Shown: one piece after another, positions 12,931-25,163 of the stretch
How positions within the stretch are numbered: position 1 is the first letter of the stretch
Layout of the letters: each line of letters starts with the position of its first letter
DNA from: Panax quinquefolius
Taxonomy: Eukaryota; Streptophyta; Magnoliopsida; Apiales; Araliaceae
Direction of reading: 5' to 3'
Length of the DNA stretch: 64,000 nucleotides
NCBI GenBank assembly: GCA_020205615.1
Contig: CM035170.1
Span: 12,307,980 to 12,371,979 of the forward strand
Notes under the pieces: generated by a model
The model's input: the letters and a program-made list of their open reading frames with translations, nothing else
Database searches by the model: none
Told to the model about the DNA's origin: nothing
Translations under genes and position numbers: made by a program

Positions 12931-13268
12931 TACGGGATGGCCTTTGGTGCCTCCATCCTAGCTGAATTTGTCTTGATGGCAACAAAAATCGAGCTAAGTG
13001 ACCTTCTCTTCCACAATTATAACATGCTTTGGAATGACGTGGCGCAGATTTGGTGATGTGTCCCTCCTCTCGCATTTGAAGCATATGATAGGTGGTCTTT
13101 CTCCTTCCTTAACAATGGGTCTTTGGTCTTTGGCGTCTTTCCATCATTGTTGAATCTCCTTTTCTTGAAATGTCCATTCTTATTGTTTTGGCCACGATTA
13201 CCACCGAAGTGAAGTGGTTACCATATCTGGCTTTGTTGATTCCCTCCACGCTTGTTGTCCACCTCGAT
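12836..13268 (-). pseudogene. Element B gag, C-terminal part with two zinc knuckles
   Basis: The frame at 12836-13084 holds CxxC-type knuckles: a leading MREEGHIT remnant, then CYNCGREGHLAR. A lysine/asparagine-rich region follows toward 13268. The reading stops abruptly where element C begins; the remaining N-terminal part resumes at 23346. Confidence 0.8.
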
Positions 13269-15941
13269 TGTGGCGCCGCCCCAAAATAGGTATACATCAC
13301 CCATTACGAGTTGTCAATACATAGATGCGAAACAACTGAACTTTATTATTACAACGATAAAGCGTGAGTTTAAATACAAATATTATCTTACAGACAATAT
13401 TTATACTCAAATAAATCCTCATCACATTTATTGATACATTATTTTACAAAAATGGTGAGGACTACTAAACAATCCTTTCTAAAACCTTCATTCCATTACC
13501 CAGGCTAAATACTCGCTATATTCTAGCCTCACGAGAAGAATGGAACAAAAAGGAAAAGGGTGAGCTCAACTAGCTTCGATAAAGAATATTATGACTAAGA
13601 TAATATCTGACAAATTATCGTTAGTCTTGACGAGGAAAAATTTAATAGAATCTGATAGGCAACAAGTTTTAGATCAATATTACGCGGCGAAATAATAATT
13701 CATAGAAGAGTTACGTAGAGAATGAAATCTACTATAATCTATGAATTTAACGATCCATCATCAATATTTTATCCTGTAACATCAATCGATATTCATCTCT
13801 CGAATCAAATATTCATCTTTGCCTTCTGAGCCGAAGATATTCATCGATCGATCGTATTCATCTCAACACTGTTCATCTTTGCACTTCTGAGGCCAAAGAT
13901 ATTCATCGATTAATCGTATTCATTTAAACACACATTCATCTTTTGCTTCTGGGCCAAAGATATTCTTGAAATCATTCATCTTTTGCCTTCTGGGCCCGAA
14001 TATTCAATAATATCATCATTTAAGGCGAGGATGATGAAAAATATTTTTAAAGAAAGCGAATCGATGAAACAAAATGACAAGGATTAAGGATTAAGGATTA
14101 GTACTTTGTTTTATCCATGTCAACAATACCTCAAAAATAATCGTAGTGGTGTAAAATTCGAGAATGATCAAAACATGGATCTGATCAAAGCTAGTATCCG
14201 AAATAGATATTTTGAACAAAAAGAAGAAATTTTATTTTTTAGATGAATAGTCTTAGTATCGTGAATAGTCTTGGTATCGTGAATAGTCTTAGTATCGTGA
14301 ATAGTAACTCAGACACCAAAGATAGAAATTCCACAAAAAAAACATTTTCACGCTTACGTGAATAGTACTAAGTGAATAGTAACTTCGTGAATAGTAACTC
14401 ATGAATAGTAACTTCGTGAATAGTAACTCATGAATAGTAACCCAGAGCATGAAAAAAGTTCCAAATTTGATAAAAACTTCGATCGACATTTCGGCGTAAT
14501 GATATTGAAGAAATAATATCATTCTGAAAAAAAAATAATATCCACTTACCTCGAAAGAATCGATTACTTGGAAGGAAAGGTCGGAAGTGATCTTTGAATG
14601 AAACTTATCTTGAGCAATGACTCTCAAAGTATCTAAATACTCACAAAATATGCTCAATAATATAGAGAGAAGAGAAAACTTTGTTTACGGTGTGATTTTC
14701 AATTCTAACTTAGCCCTCTATTTATAGGAAAATGTTAGCCGTAGAAAGCGGACTTGACTGCTTTACGATGGCTTTACACTACTATTGCCACCCACCACAT
14801 TTGAAATAAAATTCAGCACATTTTTTCACCAACCACAAGTGGGGCCCTCAATTCTAAATTTTCCACCAAAATCAATTATAAACCTAATTTAGAATCAGAG
14901 CACCTCTTAAAATTCACAACAAATCATTAGATGCATTTTTAACGGTTCAAAATTTGTGGACATATACTCAACTTATGTATGTATAACATACCCAAAAATT
15001 ACCACAATCAGCGGTTTTTAAACATTAAAAATTATAACCCCATGATATATCTCAAAACCCACGATTTAATTTTTAATACCTCGATCAGATAAAATCTTGA
15101 TAAAACACCTCAACAATAATTTCTTCATTTATAACCACATAAATAAATCCATCATTTATATCCACATAAAATAAATATTTCTTTATCATATGAATCGATA
15201 ATTAATTATTCACAAATAATATTACGAGAATCACAATTATAATGACCCGGTAGTTCCGGAAGGGGGCTTTCAGATAAGGATTTCTCCTTCTTGGCGCTTG
15301 ATTAGGTGACCAAACCTCTCCTTGTGAGAACTTTCTAGACATTGCCAATAATGCTATCTAATAATATTATTCAAATAATATGAATTATTGATCGATAATG
15401 GAGATAATGTGCGGTGACAATTATTGAACAACAATAATATAAAATATCAATATGCGAATTATTGAATCGATAAAATAAAATATTGAGCGATAACTTCTGT
15501 GAAAATTATTGAGTAGTGCCTTCTTACGTAAGGATCGATAATTCAACAATCTTTGTGCAATCTGGTATGTCTTTCTTGTGCGACCACAGCGTATTCTTGT
15601 ATTTTAACCATAGGGTATTCAACGATCTTACTTGATAACAACTACGTAGTTATTTTTAACCAACTTATATTTGTCGTTTTCTTCATCCAATAAACTTTCC
15701 GTTATGGGGCCCACACATGGTACTGCTTGGCAGTCGTCGAATATTCCCAAATGATGCGAATATTCCACGACCAACGAATATTCCCAAACAAAAATGAATA
15801 TTTTATAACCACTTGCTTATTTTGAAATATTTGCGTATTTAACCCTTAACTATCCACATTAATCAAATCAACCCTTACTTATTTCAAAATAATAAATAAA
15901 GGAAATTCCTTTTTATTTAAAAAAAAATTGAGGTCTTCTGA
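13269..15941 (-). repeat. 3' LTR of element C
   Basis: About 2.67 kb, aligning end to end with the right LTR of A and with 20680-23345. Sub-features in element sense: TATA box 14718-14728, repeats of TGAATAGTCTTAGTATCG (about 14240-14310), a 14-bp array (14357-14443), a hairpin array (about 13810-14010) and the GGTGAGCTCAAC block near 13558-13570. Confidence 0.9.
14718..14728 (-). promoter_or_regulatory. TATA box, element C 3' LTR
   Basis: Minus strand CCTATAAATAG, followed in sense by AGGGCTAAGTTAGAATTG as in the sibling LTRs. Confidence 0.68.
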
Positions 15942-15949
15942 CCTCCCTC

Positions 15950-18900
15950 CTTATGAAATTTAAGTCCTCGAAATTGGCGTGCGTACTGGTGTTTGAAAAG
16001 GTGAGGATACCTCGCTTTCATTTAGTTTCAATTCCCGGTCATTTCCTCTATAGCATGATTCCTCCACAAAACTTTAACTTGTGGTATGACCTTTCTTGGC
16101 GTGGGACATGCTCCTTCTATCCAATCTTGATAGTACCTCCTCGTACGTTAAGTCTTGGCTATCTCGTCCGGTTCTAACTTCGATAACGTGGTTGGGGTCT
16201 TTCACATATTCTGAAATGCGGATATATGAAACACATTATGAACACGAGACATACTTGGAGGTAATGCTGATACATAGGCTACATTTCTACTCGGTCGAAA
16301 ATTTGAAATGGACCCGATAAATGCGTGGATTGAGCTTTCCTCTCTTCCCAAATCTTGTAACTCCCTTCCATGGAGCAACTTCATGACAATCATGATCCCC
16401 TACATTAAATTCCGTCCTTTCGATGAAGATCCGCATAACTCTTTTATCGATCTTGTCTTGGTTTGTATCGTTGTCGAATCATTTGGATCTTTTCGGTGAT
16501 CATACGTCTTAACTTCGGGTCCCAACAATGTTGCTTCACCCTTTCATCCCAACATATTGGAGAGCGACATTTTAAATCCATATAATGCTTGAATGGAGCC
16601 ACACTATATACTTGCACGATAAGCTTTGTTGTTGTGGGAGAATTCCACCATGGTAAATACTTATCCCAACTACCCTTGAAGTCTAGGACCACGAGTCTTA
16701 ATAAATCTTGAGAGTTTGAATAGTCCTCTCGATTGTCCGTCCAGTTTTGGGGATGGTATCTGCGAACTAAATCGCAAATCCGTGCCCATAGCTTTTTGCA
16801 AGCTAACCCAAAATCTTGAAGTGAATCTTGGGTCGATCCGAAAACTATGGATCTGGGCATGCCATGCAACCTCACAATCTCATTTACGTCATACTAGCAA
16901 GGCGTTCAGTGAATAAGTCTCCGTGTCGGCAAAAATGAAGCGGACTTGGTTAATCTATCAACAATAACCCAAATAGCATTGATGCCTTGAAAGCCGTAGG
17001 AAGACCCGTAACGAATCCATGGTAATGTGTTCCCACTTCCATTCAGGAATCTCAAGTGGTTCTGACGGACCCTTAGGTACTAGATGCTCGCCTTTACGTT
17101 AGCAAGTTAAACACATCGAGATAAACTTTGCAATCTCTCTCTTCGTATTATTCCACCAAAATGTATGTAGAAGATCACGATACATTTAGTACTTCGAGGA
17201 TGGATTGCAAATGGTGTATTGTGTGCCTCCATCGTAATCTTGTACTTCAAATCAGTCGTTAGGAACCTGAAAGTCTAGAGTGGACTCGAAGTATTCCTTC
17301 TTCATCGATTCTAAGCTTAGGAATAGCTCCTTCTTGTACTTTCTTCTTCATACGCATCGACTCAAGATTGGGTGGCTTGAAGCGACCTTAACTTTTTCTA
17401 TTAAAGTTGGCTCTGTCGTATACTTGACATCATCGCTTTTCGTTCCGCATATGATCTTCTACTTTCGATCGTCGGCTACCACGTTAAACTTTACGGGGAT
17501 GGTATTGAATAGTGTGGTCGTAGTCTTTCAATAGCTCGAGCCAGCGTCATTGCCGCGTGTTGAGTTCTTTTTGAGTGAAGAAATATTTAAGGCTTTTATG
17601 ATGCGAATATATCTCCACTTTCTCCCCATATAGATAGTGCCTCCATATCTTTAAGCGAAAACATGCTTTGCTTGACTCTAGATCATGAGTAGGATAATTC
17701 CTCTCATACTCTTTAAGTTGTCGCGAGGCATAGGCTATGACTTTCCCACGTTGCATGAGAACACATCCTAACCCTTTGCACGAAGCATCATTTGTAGATA
17801 ACAAATCCATCAAACCGGATGGTATTGTTAGAGCAGTCTTAAAATAAGTCTCCTCTTAAGCTCTTGGAAACTTTTCTCGCATTCTTCACTCCAAGCGAAT
17901 TTTGTATCCTTAGAGTTAGGCGAGTTAATGGAGTAGCGATTAGAAAACCCTTCCACGAATCTCCGATAATAACCGGTAAGCCCAAAAAGCTACGTCTTGA
18001 TGATCCGGAAACTTGGTTGCTCCCAACTTTGTATTGCTTGATCTTGGCCGGATCAGCGGATACTCCATGTTTTGACACCACATGCCCCGAATGCTACTTC
18101 TTCGAAGCGAACTCGCATTTCTTCAATTTGGCATATAGTTGGTTTTCACGAAGCCTTTGGAGTACCGACTTCAAATGGTGCTCATGATCTTCACGACTTT
18201 TGGAATATATAAGGATGTCATCAATAAAAACAACAACAAGCGATCGAAATATTCCTTGAATACTCGGTTCATCATATCCATGAAAGCCGCGGGGAGCATT
18301 AGTTAGTCAGAAAGACATGACTAAAATTCATAATGCCCATCTGGGGATTACGGCGGTCTTTGGAATATCCTCGATTCTAATCTTGGTGATGATATCGAGC
18401 GAAGATCGATTTTTGAAAAGAATTGTGCCCCTTACTGTTGGTCGAAACAAGTCATCAATCTGAGGTGAGGGATACCTATTCTTGATGGTGACATGGTTCG
18501 ATTCAGATAGTCGATCTGAAAAGTCGCGTACTCCGTCTTTTCTTTTTTACAAATAAAGCGAGGAGCACCCCGAGGAGATGTCTTAGGGGCGAATGAAACC
18601 GATGTCCAACAATTCACGTAGTTGGACCTTTAACTCTGAAGTTCAATAGGAGCCATTCGATATGGGGTTTTAGAAATGGGCTTTGTACGGGTTGAAGATC
18701 GATAAAGAATTGACTTCACGTTACGGGGTGAGGCAGGGAAGTTCTTGAAAATCGTCGGGAAAATCGATAACAACGGGAATATTATTCAAATTTGGCGTGT
18801 CTTTATTCAAATCCATAACATGGGCTAAGAAAGCTTGACATCCGTTTTTTCAATAAGCGAATAGCTTTATGATTAGATATGATAGTGATTGATTTTAATG

Positions 18901-20491
18901 GTTTAGTTGCTTGAATTAAATACAACGGGTTGGTTAGGAATATGAAAACTAACAACCTTACGAAAACAATCAATTTTGGCATGATGAGTAGTTAACCAAT
19001 CAATCCCTAAAATCACATCAAAAGCAAGTATCTTTAAAGAGATAAGGTCAGCGGTAAGGTAATGGTGCCAACTTGAATCAAACAAGATTTATAAGCGATG
19101 GATGTGATGAAAGTTTCTCTAGCGGAGTTTCCACGAGATAGGTCAAAGTCTAATTTCTCGGTCGAGTTTAAGCGTTGAGCACATGCGGAGAGATAAATGA
19201 ATGGGTATGCCGGGTATCAGTAAGGTATAAACTTGTGAGAATTTATAAATAGCTTACCGTGATCACCTCGTTTGGGTTCTCGCATTATGACCGATCACAA
19301 CAAACGCTTTCTTCCGGAATCGTTGACTTTGACTTTTACGGGAGACGATCTTTTGAGTCACCGAATCCCCCATTGAACTAGGTTTATTCTGCGTCTGATC
19401 TCGGCGATATGTCCTTCCTTTCCACAACTATATAGCATACCTTGAGCTGTTGTGGGCGGTTTGGGCCGATATGTCCCTCTTTTCGCATTTGTAGCATATA
19501 ATGGGTGGTCGTTCTCCTCCCTTAGAACCGATTCTTTGCTTGCCTTTGTCGTCTTCACATAGTCGTTGTTAAATCTCCTCTTTTAAAAATCTCCTCATTT
19601 CGCTTCTTACATTTTTCATGACCATGATTACCACCGGAGTGGTTACCATTTACTGTCCGTCTGTTTCTTTCTCCGCGAGTTATCATTATTACATTGGCTT
19701 GCTATCTACGATGCGATCCACGGTTATGGTCCCTCGATTGGCCGTACTCGTTATCTCGCTCTAATAATTGAGCCACATTTACAACATCTGAATAAAGAAA
19801 GTTTATGAGAAATGAGATCTTGGCGTATCTTGGGGTTTCAAACCTCTAAGAAACATCCGCGTCATCGTTCCTCATTCTCCACCAAATGAGGTCTGAAACA
19901 CGGATAACTCTGCAAACTTTGCCTCGTCTTTGAGACCGTCGTGTTGTTTTGCTCTGTCGATGAACTCCACTTCCTTCATATAGCGAACACTTTCGGGAAA
20001 GTATTTGTCATTAAATAGTCTCTGAAAGCGTCTCCCAGAGACATCTTTGAGTGCGGTTTGGATGGAGTGCAACTTCCTGAGACTCCCACCGATGAATCTG
20101 CCTCGCCACGGAACATAAAGGTGGCGAATGGAACCTTCTGTTCCTCCGTGCATCCCAGACATCGAATATCTTGGTAATTTGTTTGACCCTTGTTTCCCCG
20201 TGATCGGATCGGCTTTCCCTTAAATTACGGTGGTCCCGACTCTTTGAAGCTGCTTGGTTTGTGACAACAGGTGAATTCTTATCATTTCTCTCTGTATTTT
20301 GAACACGAGTCTCCTAAATGCGATTTTGCATGAGCTATGAAAAACTTCTAAACATCCCCTCGTTCATCATCTGCTCCATGGTGTTGTTGTTCACGGGAGG
20401 AACATTGCCCGACTGTTGCGTTCTCCTCGTTGGTGAGTCTGAGGCGTCTCCACGGTCTCATTTCTCCATTGTTAATATTCTCGATCGACAT
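15950..20491 (-). pseudogene. Element C gag-pol polyprotein, frame-broken
   Basis: Gag about 20491-19360, with start ATG complementary to 20489-20491 (MSIENINNGE), YFPESVRYMKEVEFID near 19990 and a CYKC-type knuckle near 19490. Protease about 19330-18830, with its D-T-G site near 19205-19230 and LAFDVILGIDWLTTHHAKI intact at 18903-19085. RT about 18630-17880, with FIDD near 18205-18235. RNase H about 17880-17530 ([20 protein letters not shown] at 17547-17813). Integrase about 17260-15950, with LDFKGSWDKYLPWWN near 16680 and a VHNVFHIS tail near 16230. The longest frame is 143 codons. It is almost the same sequence as the A and D polyproteins; differences are mostly local and shift the frame. 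Confidence 0.85.
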
Positions 20492-20663
20492 TCTCAAATC
20501 TTGTCGTAAAACAAGGGTTAATTAAGAAATCAATATATCACATAATATCCCTTATATCTTGACCCGAACTAACAAATAAGCTTAGGTAGGACACCTTTAG
20601 CGAAGGATTTACTCGTCTCTCCCTCTCTGGTTACATTCCCGATCTCATGGAGATCGTATCCTA

Positions 20664-20676
20664 AACTACGATACCA
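20664..20676 (-). other. Primer-binding site of element C
   Basis: Reverse complement contains TTGGTATCGTAG a few bases from the LTR edge at 20680, close to the initiator-Met tRNA complement. Confidence 0.75.
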
Positions 20677-21763
20677 AGCTGTGGCGCCCCCCAAAATAGG
20701 TATACATCACCCATTACGAGTTGTCGATCGTGATGCGAAACAACTACAACTTTATTATTACAACGATAAAAGCGTGAGTTTAAATACAAATATTATCTTA
20801 CAGACAATATTTATACTCAAATAAATCCTCATCACATTTATTGATACATTATTTTACAAAATGGTGAGGACTACTAAACAATCCTTTCTAAAACCTTCAT
20901 TCCATACCCAGGCTAAATACTTTCGCTATATTCTACGCCTCACGAGAAGAATGGAACAAAAAGGAAAAGGGTGAGCTCAACTAGCTTCGATAAAGAATAT
21001 TATGACTAAGATAATATCTGACAAATTATCGTTAGTCTTGACGAGGAAAAATTTAATAGAATCTGATAGGCAACAAGTTTGGATCAATATTACATGGCGA
21101 AATAATAATTCATAGAAGAGTTACGTAGAGAATGAAATCTACTATAATCTATGAATTTAACGATCCATCATCAATATTTTATCCTGTAACATCAATCGAT
21201 ATTCATCTCAAATCAAACATTCATCTTTTGCTTCTGAGGCGAAAGATATTCATCGATCGGTCGTATTCATCTCAACACTGTTCATCTTTGCACTACGGGC
21301 GAAGATATTCATCGATTAGTCGTATTCATTTAAACACACTGTTCATCTTTGCCTTCTGAGGCCCAAGATATTCTTGAAAATCATTCATCTTTGCTACTAC
21401 GGGCGAAGATATTCAATAATATCATCATTTAAGGCGAGGATGATGAAAATATTTTTAAAGAAGCGAATCGATGAAACAAAATGACAAGGATTAAGGATTA
21501 ATGATTAGTACTTTGTTTTATCCATGTCCAACAATACCTCAAAAATAATCGTAGTGGTGTAAAATTCGAGAATGATCAAAACATGGATCTGATCAAAGCT
21601 AGTATCCGAATAGATATTTTGGACGAAAAGAAGAAATTTTATTTTTAGATGAATAGTCTTGATATCGTGAATAGTCTTGGTATCGTGAATAGTCTTAGTA
21701 TCGTGAATAGTAACTCAGACACCAAAAGATAGAAATTCCACAAAAAAAACATTTTCACGCTTC

Positions 21764-21861
21764 ATGAATAGTACTCGTGAATAGTAACTTCGTGAATAGT
21801 AACTTCGTGAATAGTAACTTCGTGAATAGTAACTTCGTGAATAGTAACTCATGAATAGTAA
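21764..21861. repeat. 14-bp GTGAATAGTAACTC array, element C 5' LTR
   Basis: Seven head-to-tail units, with C/T and TC/CA variation only at the two-base spacer. The long SYYSRSYYSRSYYS peptide seen on the minus strand here is a by-product of the repeat, not a gene. Confidence 0.88.
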
Positions 21862-22137
21862 CCCCAGAGCATGAAAAGTTCCAAATTTGATAAAAACTTC
21901 AGATCGACATTTGACGTAATGATATTGAAGAAATAATATCATTCTGAAAAAAAATAATATCCACTTACCTCGAAAGAATCGATTTGCTTGGAAGGAAAGG
22001 TCGGAAGTGATCTTTGAATGAAACTTGTCTTGAGCAACAACTCTCAAAGTATCTAAATACTCACAAAATACGCTCGATAATATAGAGAGAGAGAAAAACT
22101 TTGTTTACGGTGTGATTTTCAATTCTAACTTAGCCCT

Positions 22138-22148
22138 CTATTTATAGG
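22138..22148 (-). promoter_or_regulatory. TATA box, element C 5' LTR
   Basis: Minus strand CCTATAAATAG. As this is the 5' LTR of the only type I unit with both LTRs inside the window and flanked by B, it is the box that would drive a full-length C transcript. Confidence 0.68.
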
Positions 22149-23345
22149 AAAATGTTAGCCGTAAAAGCGAAGACTTGACTGCTTTACGATGGCTTTACAC
22201 TGCTACTATTGCCACCACCACATTTGAAATAAAATTCAGCACATTTTTTCACCAACCACAAGTGGGGCCCTCTCAATTCTAAATTTTCCACCAAAATCAA
22301 TTATAAACCTAATTTCCGAATCAGACACCTCTTAAAATTCACAACAAATCATTCGTGCATTTTTAACGGTTCAAAATTTGTGGACATATACTCAACTTAT
22401 GTATATATAACATACCCAAAAATTACCACAATCAGCGGTCGGATTAAAAATTATAACCCCATGATATATCTGAAAACCCACGATTTAATTTTAATACCTC
22501 GATCACGATAAAATCTTGATAAAACACCTCAACAATAATTTCTTCATTTATAACCACATAAATAAATCCATCATTTATATCCACATAAAATAAATATTTC
22601 TTTATCATATGAATCAATAATTAATTATTCACAAATAATATTACGAATCCAATTATAATGACAGTAGTTTCGGAAAGAGGGGCTTTCAGATAAGGATTTC
22701 TCTTCTTGGCTGGCCTTGATTAGGTGACCAAACCTCTCCTTGTGAGAACTTTCTAGACATTGCCAATAATGCTATCTAATAATATTATTCAAATAATATG
22801 AATTATTGATCGATAATGGAGATAATGTGCGGTGACAATTATTGAACAACGATAATATAAAATATCAGCAATGACAATTATTGAATCGATAAAATAAAAT
22901 ATTGAGCGATAACTCTTTGTGAAAATTATTGAGTAGTGCCTTCTTACGTAAGGATCGATAATTCAACAATTACATGTGCATCTGGTAATGTCTTTCTTGT
23001 CGACCCAGCGTATTCTTGTATTTTAACCATAAAATTATTCAGCGATCTTAACGGATAACAACTTCTGTAGTTATTTTTAACTTGAACTTATATTTGTCGT
23101 TTTCTTCATCCAATAAACTTTTTTCCGTATGGGGCCCACACATGGCTTTTAAAGTAATCGTGCGAATATTCCCACAAACGATCTGAATATTCCACGACCA
23201 AACAATATTCCCAACAAAATGAATATTTTATAACCACTTGCTTATTTTGAAATATTTGCGTATTTAACCCTTAACTATCCACATTAATCAAATCAACCCT
23301 TACTATTTCAAAATAATAATAAATTCCTTTTTATTTAAAAAAATT

Positions 23346-24151
23346 CCTCTTTTGACTATTCTCGTGGTATTATAATTTTGCTTGTTGCTTTTTTAGTTCG
23401 CGTTGACTCATTATCGCGCTTCCACTAATCGAGCCCTATTTACAACATCCGAATACAAACACGGTTTATGAGAAATAAGATGTTGGCGTATCCTAAACTC
23501 AAACCTCTTAAAAACATTCGCGCCATTCTCTTCATTATCCACCAAGTGGGGCCCGGCTAAGTGATAACTCCGCAAATTTTGCCTCGTATTATTGCGACAC
23601 GGTCGTATTGTTTTGTTCCAACTTGATAAACTCCACTTCCTTCATGTGGCGAATACTTTTCGGGAAAGTATTTGTCGTTGAACGACTCTGGAACTTCTCC
23701 CAAGATATCTTGATCTTTTTGTTGAGTCGTTTTTACCGAATTCCCACCATGAATCCGCCTCTCATTAGCAACATAAAGGCGTATAAAGGAACCTTTGCTC
23801 CTCGAAGCATCCCAAGACATCAAATATCTTGGTAATCTGCTTTATCCATGCTTCATGGTTTTGCTCTCCCTTAAACTCCGGTGGTCCCAGCCTTAAATTG
23901 TTTAGCGGTGACCGCTTGAGAGTTCAGATGTTTCCACCTACGTTTTGGGCGGAGTGCTCTTACTGCTTTCTTTGTTGCATAAATTGCATAAAAGCCTCTG
24001 AACATTTGATCGATCATTTGTCATTTGGTCGGTGTTGTTGTTTGCATGAGGATTATCGCCTTCCCGATGCACATTATCTTGATTATTGATATGTGGTGAA
24101 TCAGCGATCGCTCATTGCTCCATTGCTATTCTCAACATTCTCGGATGTCAT
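23346..24151 (-). pseudogene. Element B gag, N-terminal and capsid part
   Basis: Resumes the gag interrupted at 13268. The start chosen is the ATG complementary to 24149-24151 (MTSENVENSNGA). The frame then shows NPHANNNTDQM near 24030-24060, a capsid-like region across 23557-23823 and FNDKYFPE near 23660-23680. This last motif lies in the retrotransposon gag domain just upstream of the conserved KFAELS motif. The first 40 bases after the junction (23346-23385) match H poorly, so the breakpoint is uncertain by that amount. Confidence 0.78.
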
Positions 24152-24323
24152 TTTCGAATCTTGCCACAAAAACAAAAGGTTAATTGACGTAACAAATTAT
24201 CCTTATCTTACGACCAACCAATAAAATAATACATAAACTTAGGTAGGTCATACTTAGCGAAGGTATTCCCGTCTCTCTCCCTCCTAGTACTATTCTCACA
24301 TCTTAGCGAGGATCACATCCCTA

Positions 24324-24334
24324 GCTCGATACCA
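24324..24334 (-). other. Primer-binding site of element B
   Basis: Reverse complement TGGTATCGAGC, one base short of the initiator-Met complement TGGTATCAGAGC, next to the LTR start at 24338. Confidence 0.75.
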
Positions 24335-24337
24335 ACC

Positions 24338-25163
24338 TGTGGCCCCCCAAAATTAGGTATACATCACCCATCTTGAGTCGCCACTTACGTAGTGCAAAAT
24401 TTAAATACACTTATTAACATAAGCTGTAGGTATGCAATCTGACATAAAGCGTGAGTTTAAATACAAATATCGTCTACTAGATATTATACAAACTCAAACA
24501 AAAGTCCTCATTACAATTATTATCACACTATTTTTCTGAGAATAGTGAGGGACTACTAATCTTATCTTGAGGACCATCACTCGTTTCCCAGGCTAAGTCC
24601 CGGCTATATTATCATTTCACGAAGAAAACGGTGAAAGAAAGGGTGAGCTCAACTAGCCGATAAGAAATATTATGACTAAGATAATGCGAGAATAAATTAT
24701 CAATAGTCTTGAATAATGTTAAGCGATAAAATACAATAGACAACCGGTTTAAGCTGCGGGAATATCTGATCCATTAAAAGAGTCAGTAGAAAATAAAATC
24801 TACTATCTTTTAGGTTTTAAAAGGTTTTTCATCAACTTTATATAGTGAGACTCGACTTTAATAAATATTCCACATCATCGAATCACCCCGCACTACTCTG
24901 ACGAGGATATTCTTTAGTATCACGACCACAATTATTCATGCACTACGGGCAAGAATATTTGTGTATTCATTAATAATCATGATCATGCCAACAAGCGTCC
25001 ATCGATGCACTACGACCCTTTGAGGATTTTTATCACATCATTTGTAACATTACGGTCGTGATTACACAAGAATAGTCTCTGGTCATAATCATACCAAGTC
25101 CATCCCCATACTACTGAATACGAGATGACTTTCAAAAAAATATAAACATGAGGATGATGACAA
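24338..25163 (-). repeat. 5' LTR of element B, U5-side part
   Basis: Starts TGTGGCCCCCCAAAATTAGG with CATCTTGAGTCGCC, the type II signature shared with H. It carries the GGGTGAGCTCAAC block (24640-24652) and hairpin units near 24890-25140, and stops at GATGATGACAATG where element D begins. The same sequence continues uninterrupted at 40860 in H. Confidence 0.85.

Larger units (their letters stand above)
13269..23345 (-). mobile_element. Element C: type I Tekay-like element inserted in gag of B
   Basis: A complete two-LTR unit: 13269-15941 and 20680-23345 flank a 4.7-kb internal region with primer-binding site and polypurine tract. The left junction is TCGAT then TGTGGCGCC. On the right the LTR stops at TTTAAAAAAATT, about 13 bases short of the usual TTGGGGTCTTACA end, before B gag resumes. 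The expected 5-bp target duplication is therefore not clear. Confidence 0.88.
20680..23345 (-). repeat. 5' LTR of element C
   Basis: Starts TGTGGCGCCCCCC. The TATA box is at 22138-22148. Its 14-bp array (21764-21861) has seven units, the longest among the type I copies. The hairpin array lies at about 21210-21415. The U3 terminus is missing or misread, ending before GGGGTCTTACA. Confidence 0.88.

Noticed and set aside
13264..13268. TCGAT as a confirmed 5-bp target duplication for element C
   Set aside because: The right-hand copy is not visible because the LTR end and the next bases are corrupted, so it cannot be confirmed.
14289..14657. Long minus-strand frames rich in SYYSRSYYS (also at 21715-22047, 33706-33894, 52345-52554)
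   Set aside because: These are translations of the 14-bp tandem repeat. There is no start context, domain or conservation beyond the DNA repeat.
23829..24089. 86-codon plus-strand cysteine-rich frame (also 20318-20509 and 32254-32463)
   Set aside because: It is the antisense shadow of gag in elements B, C and D.
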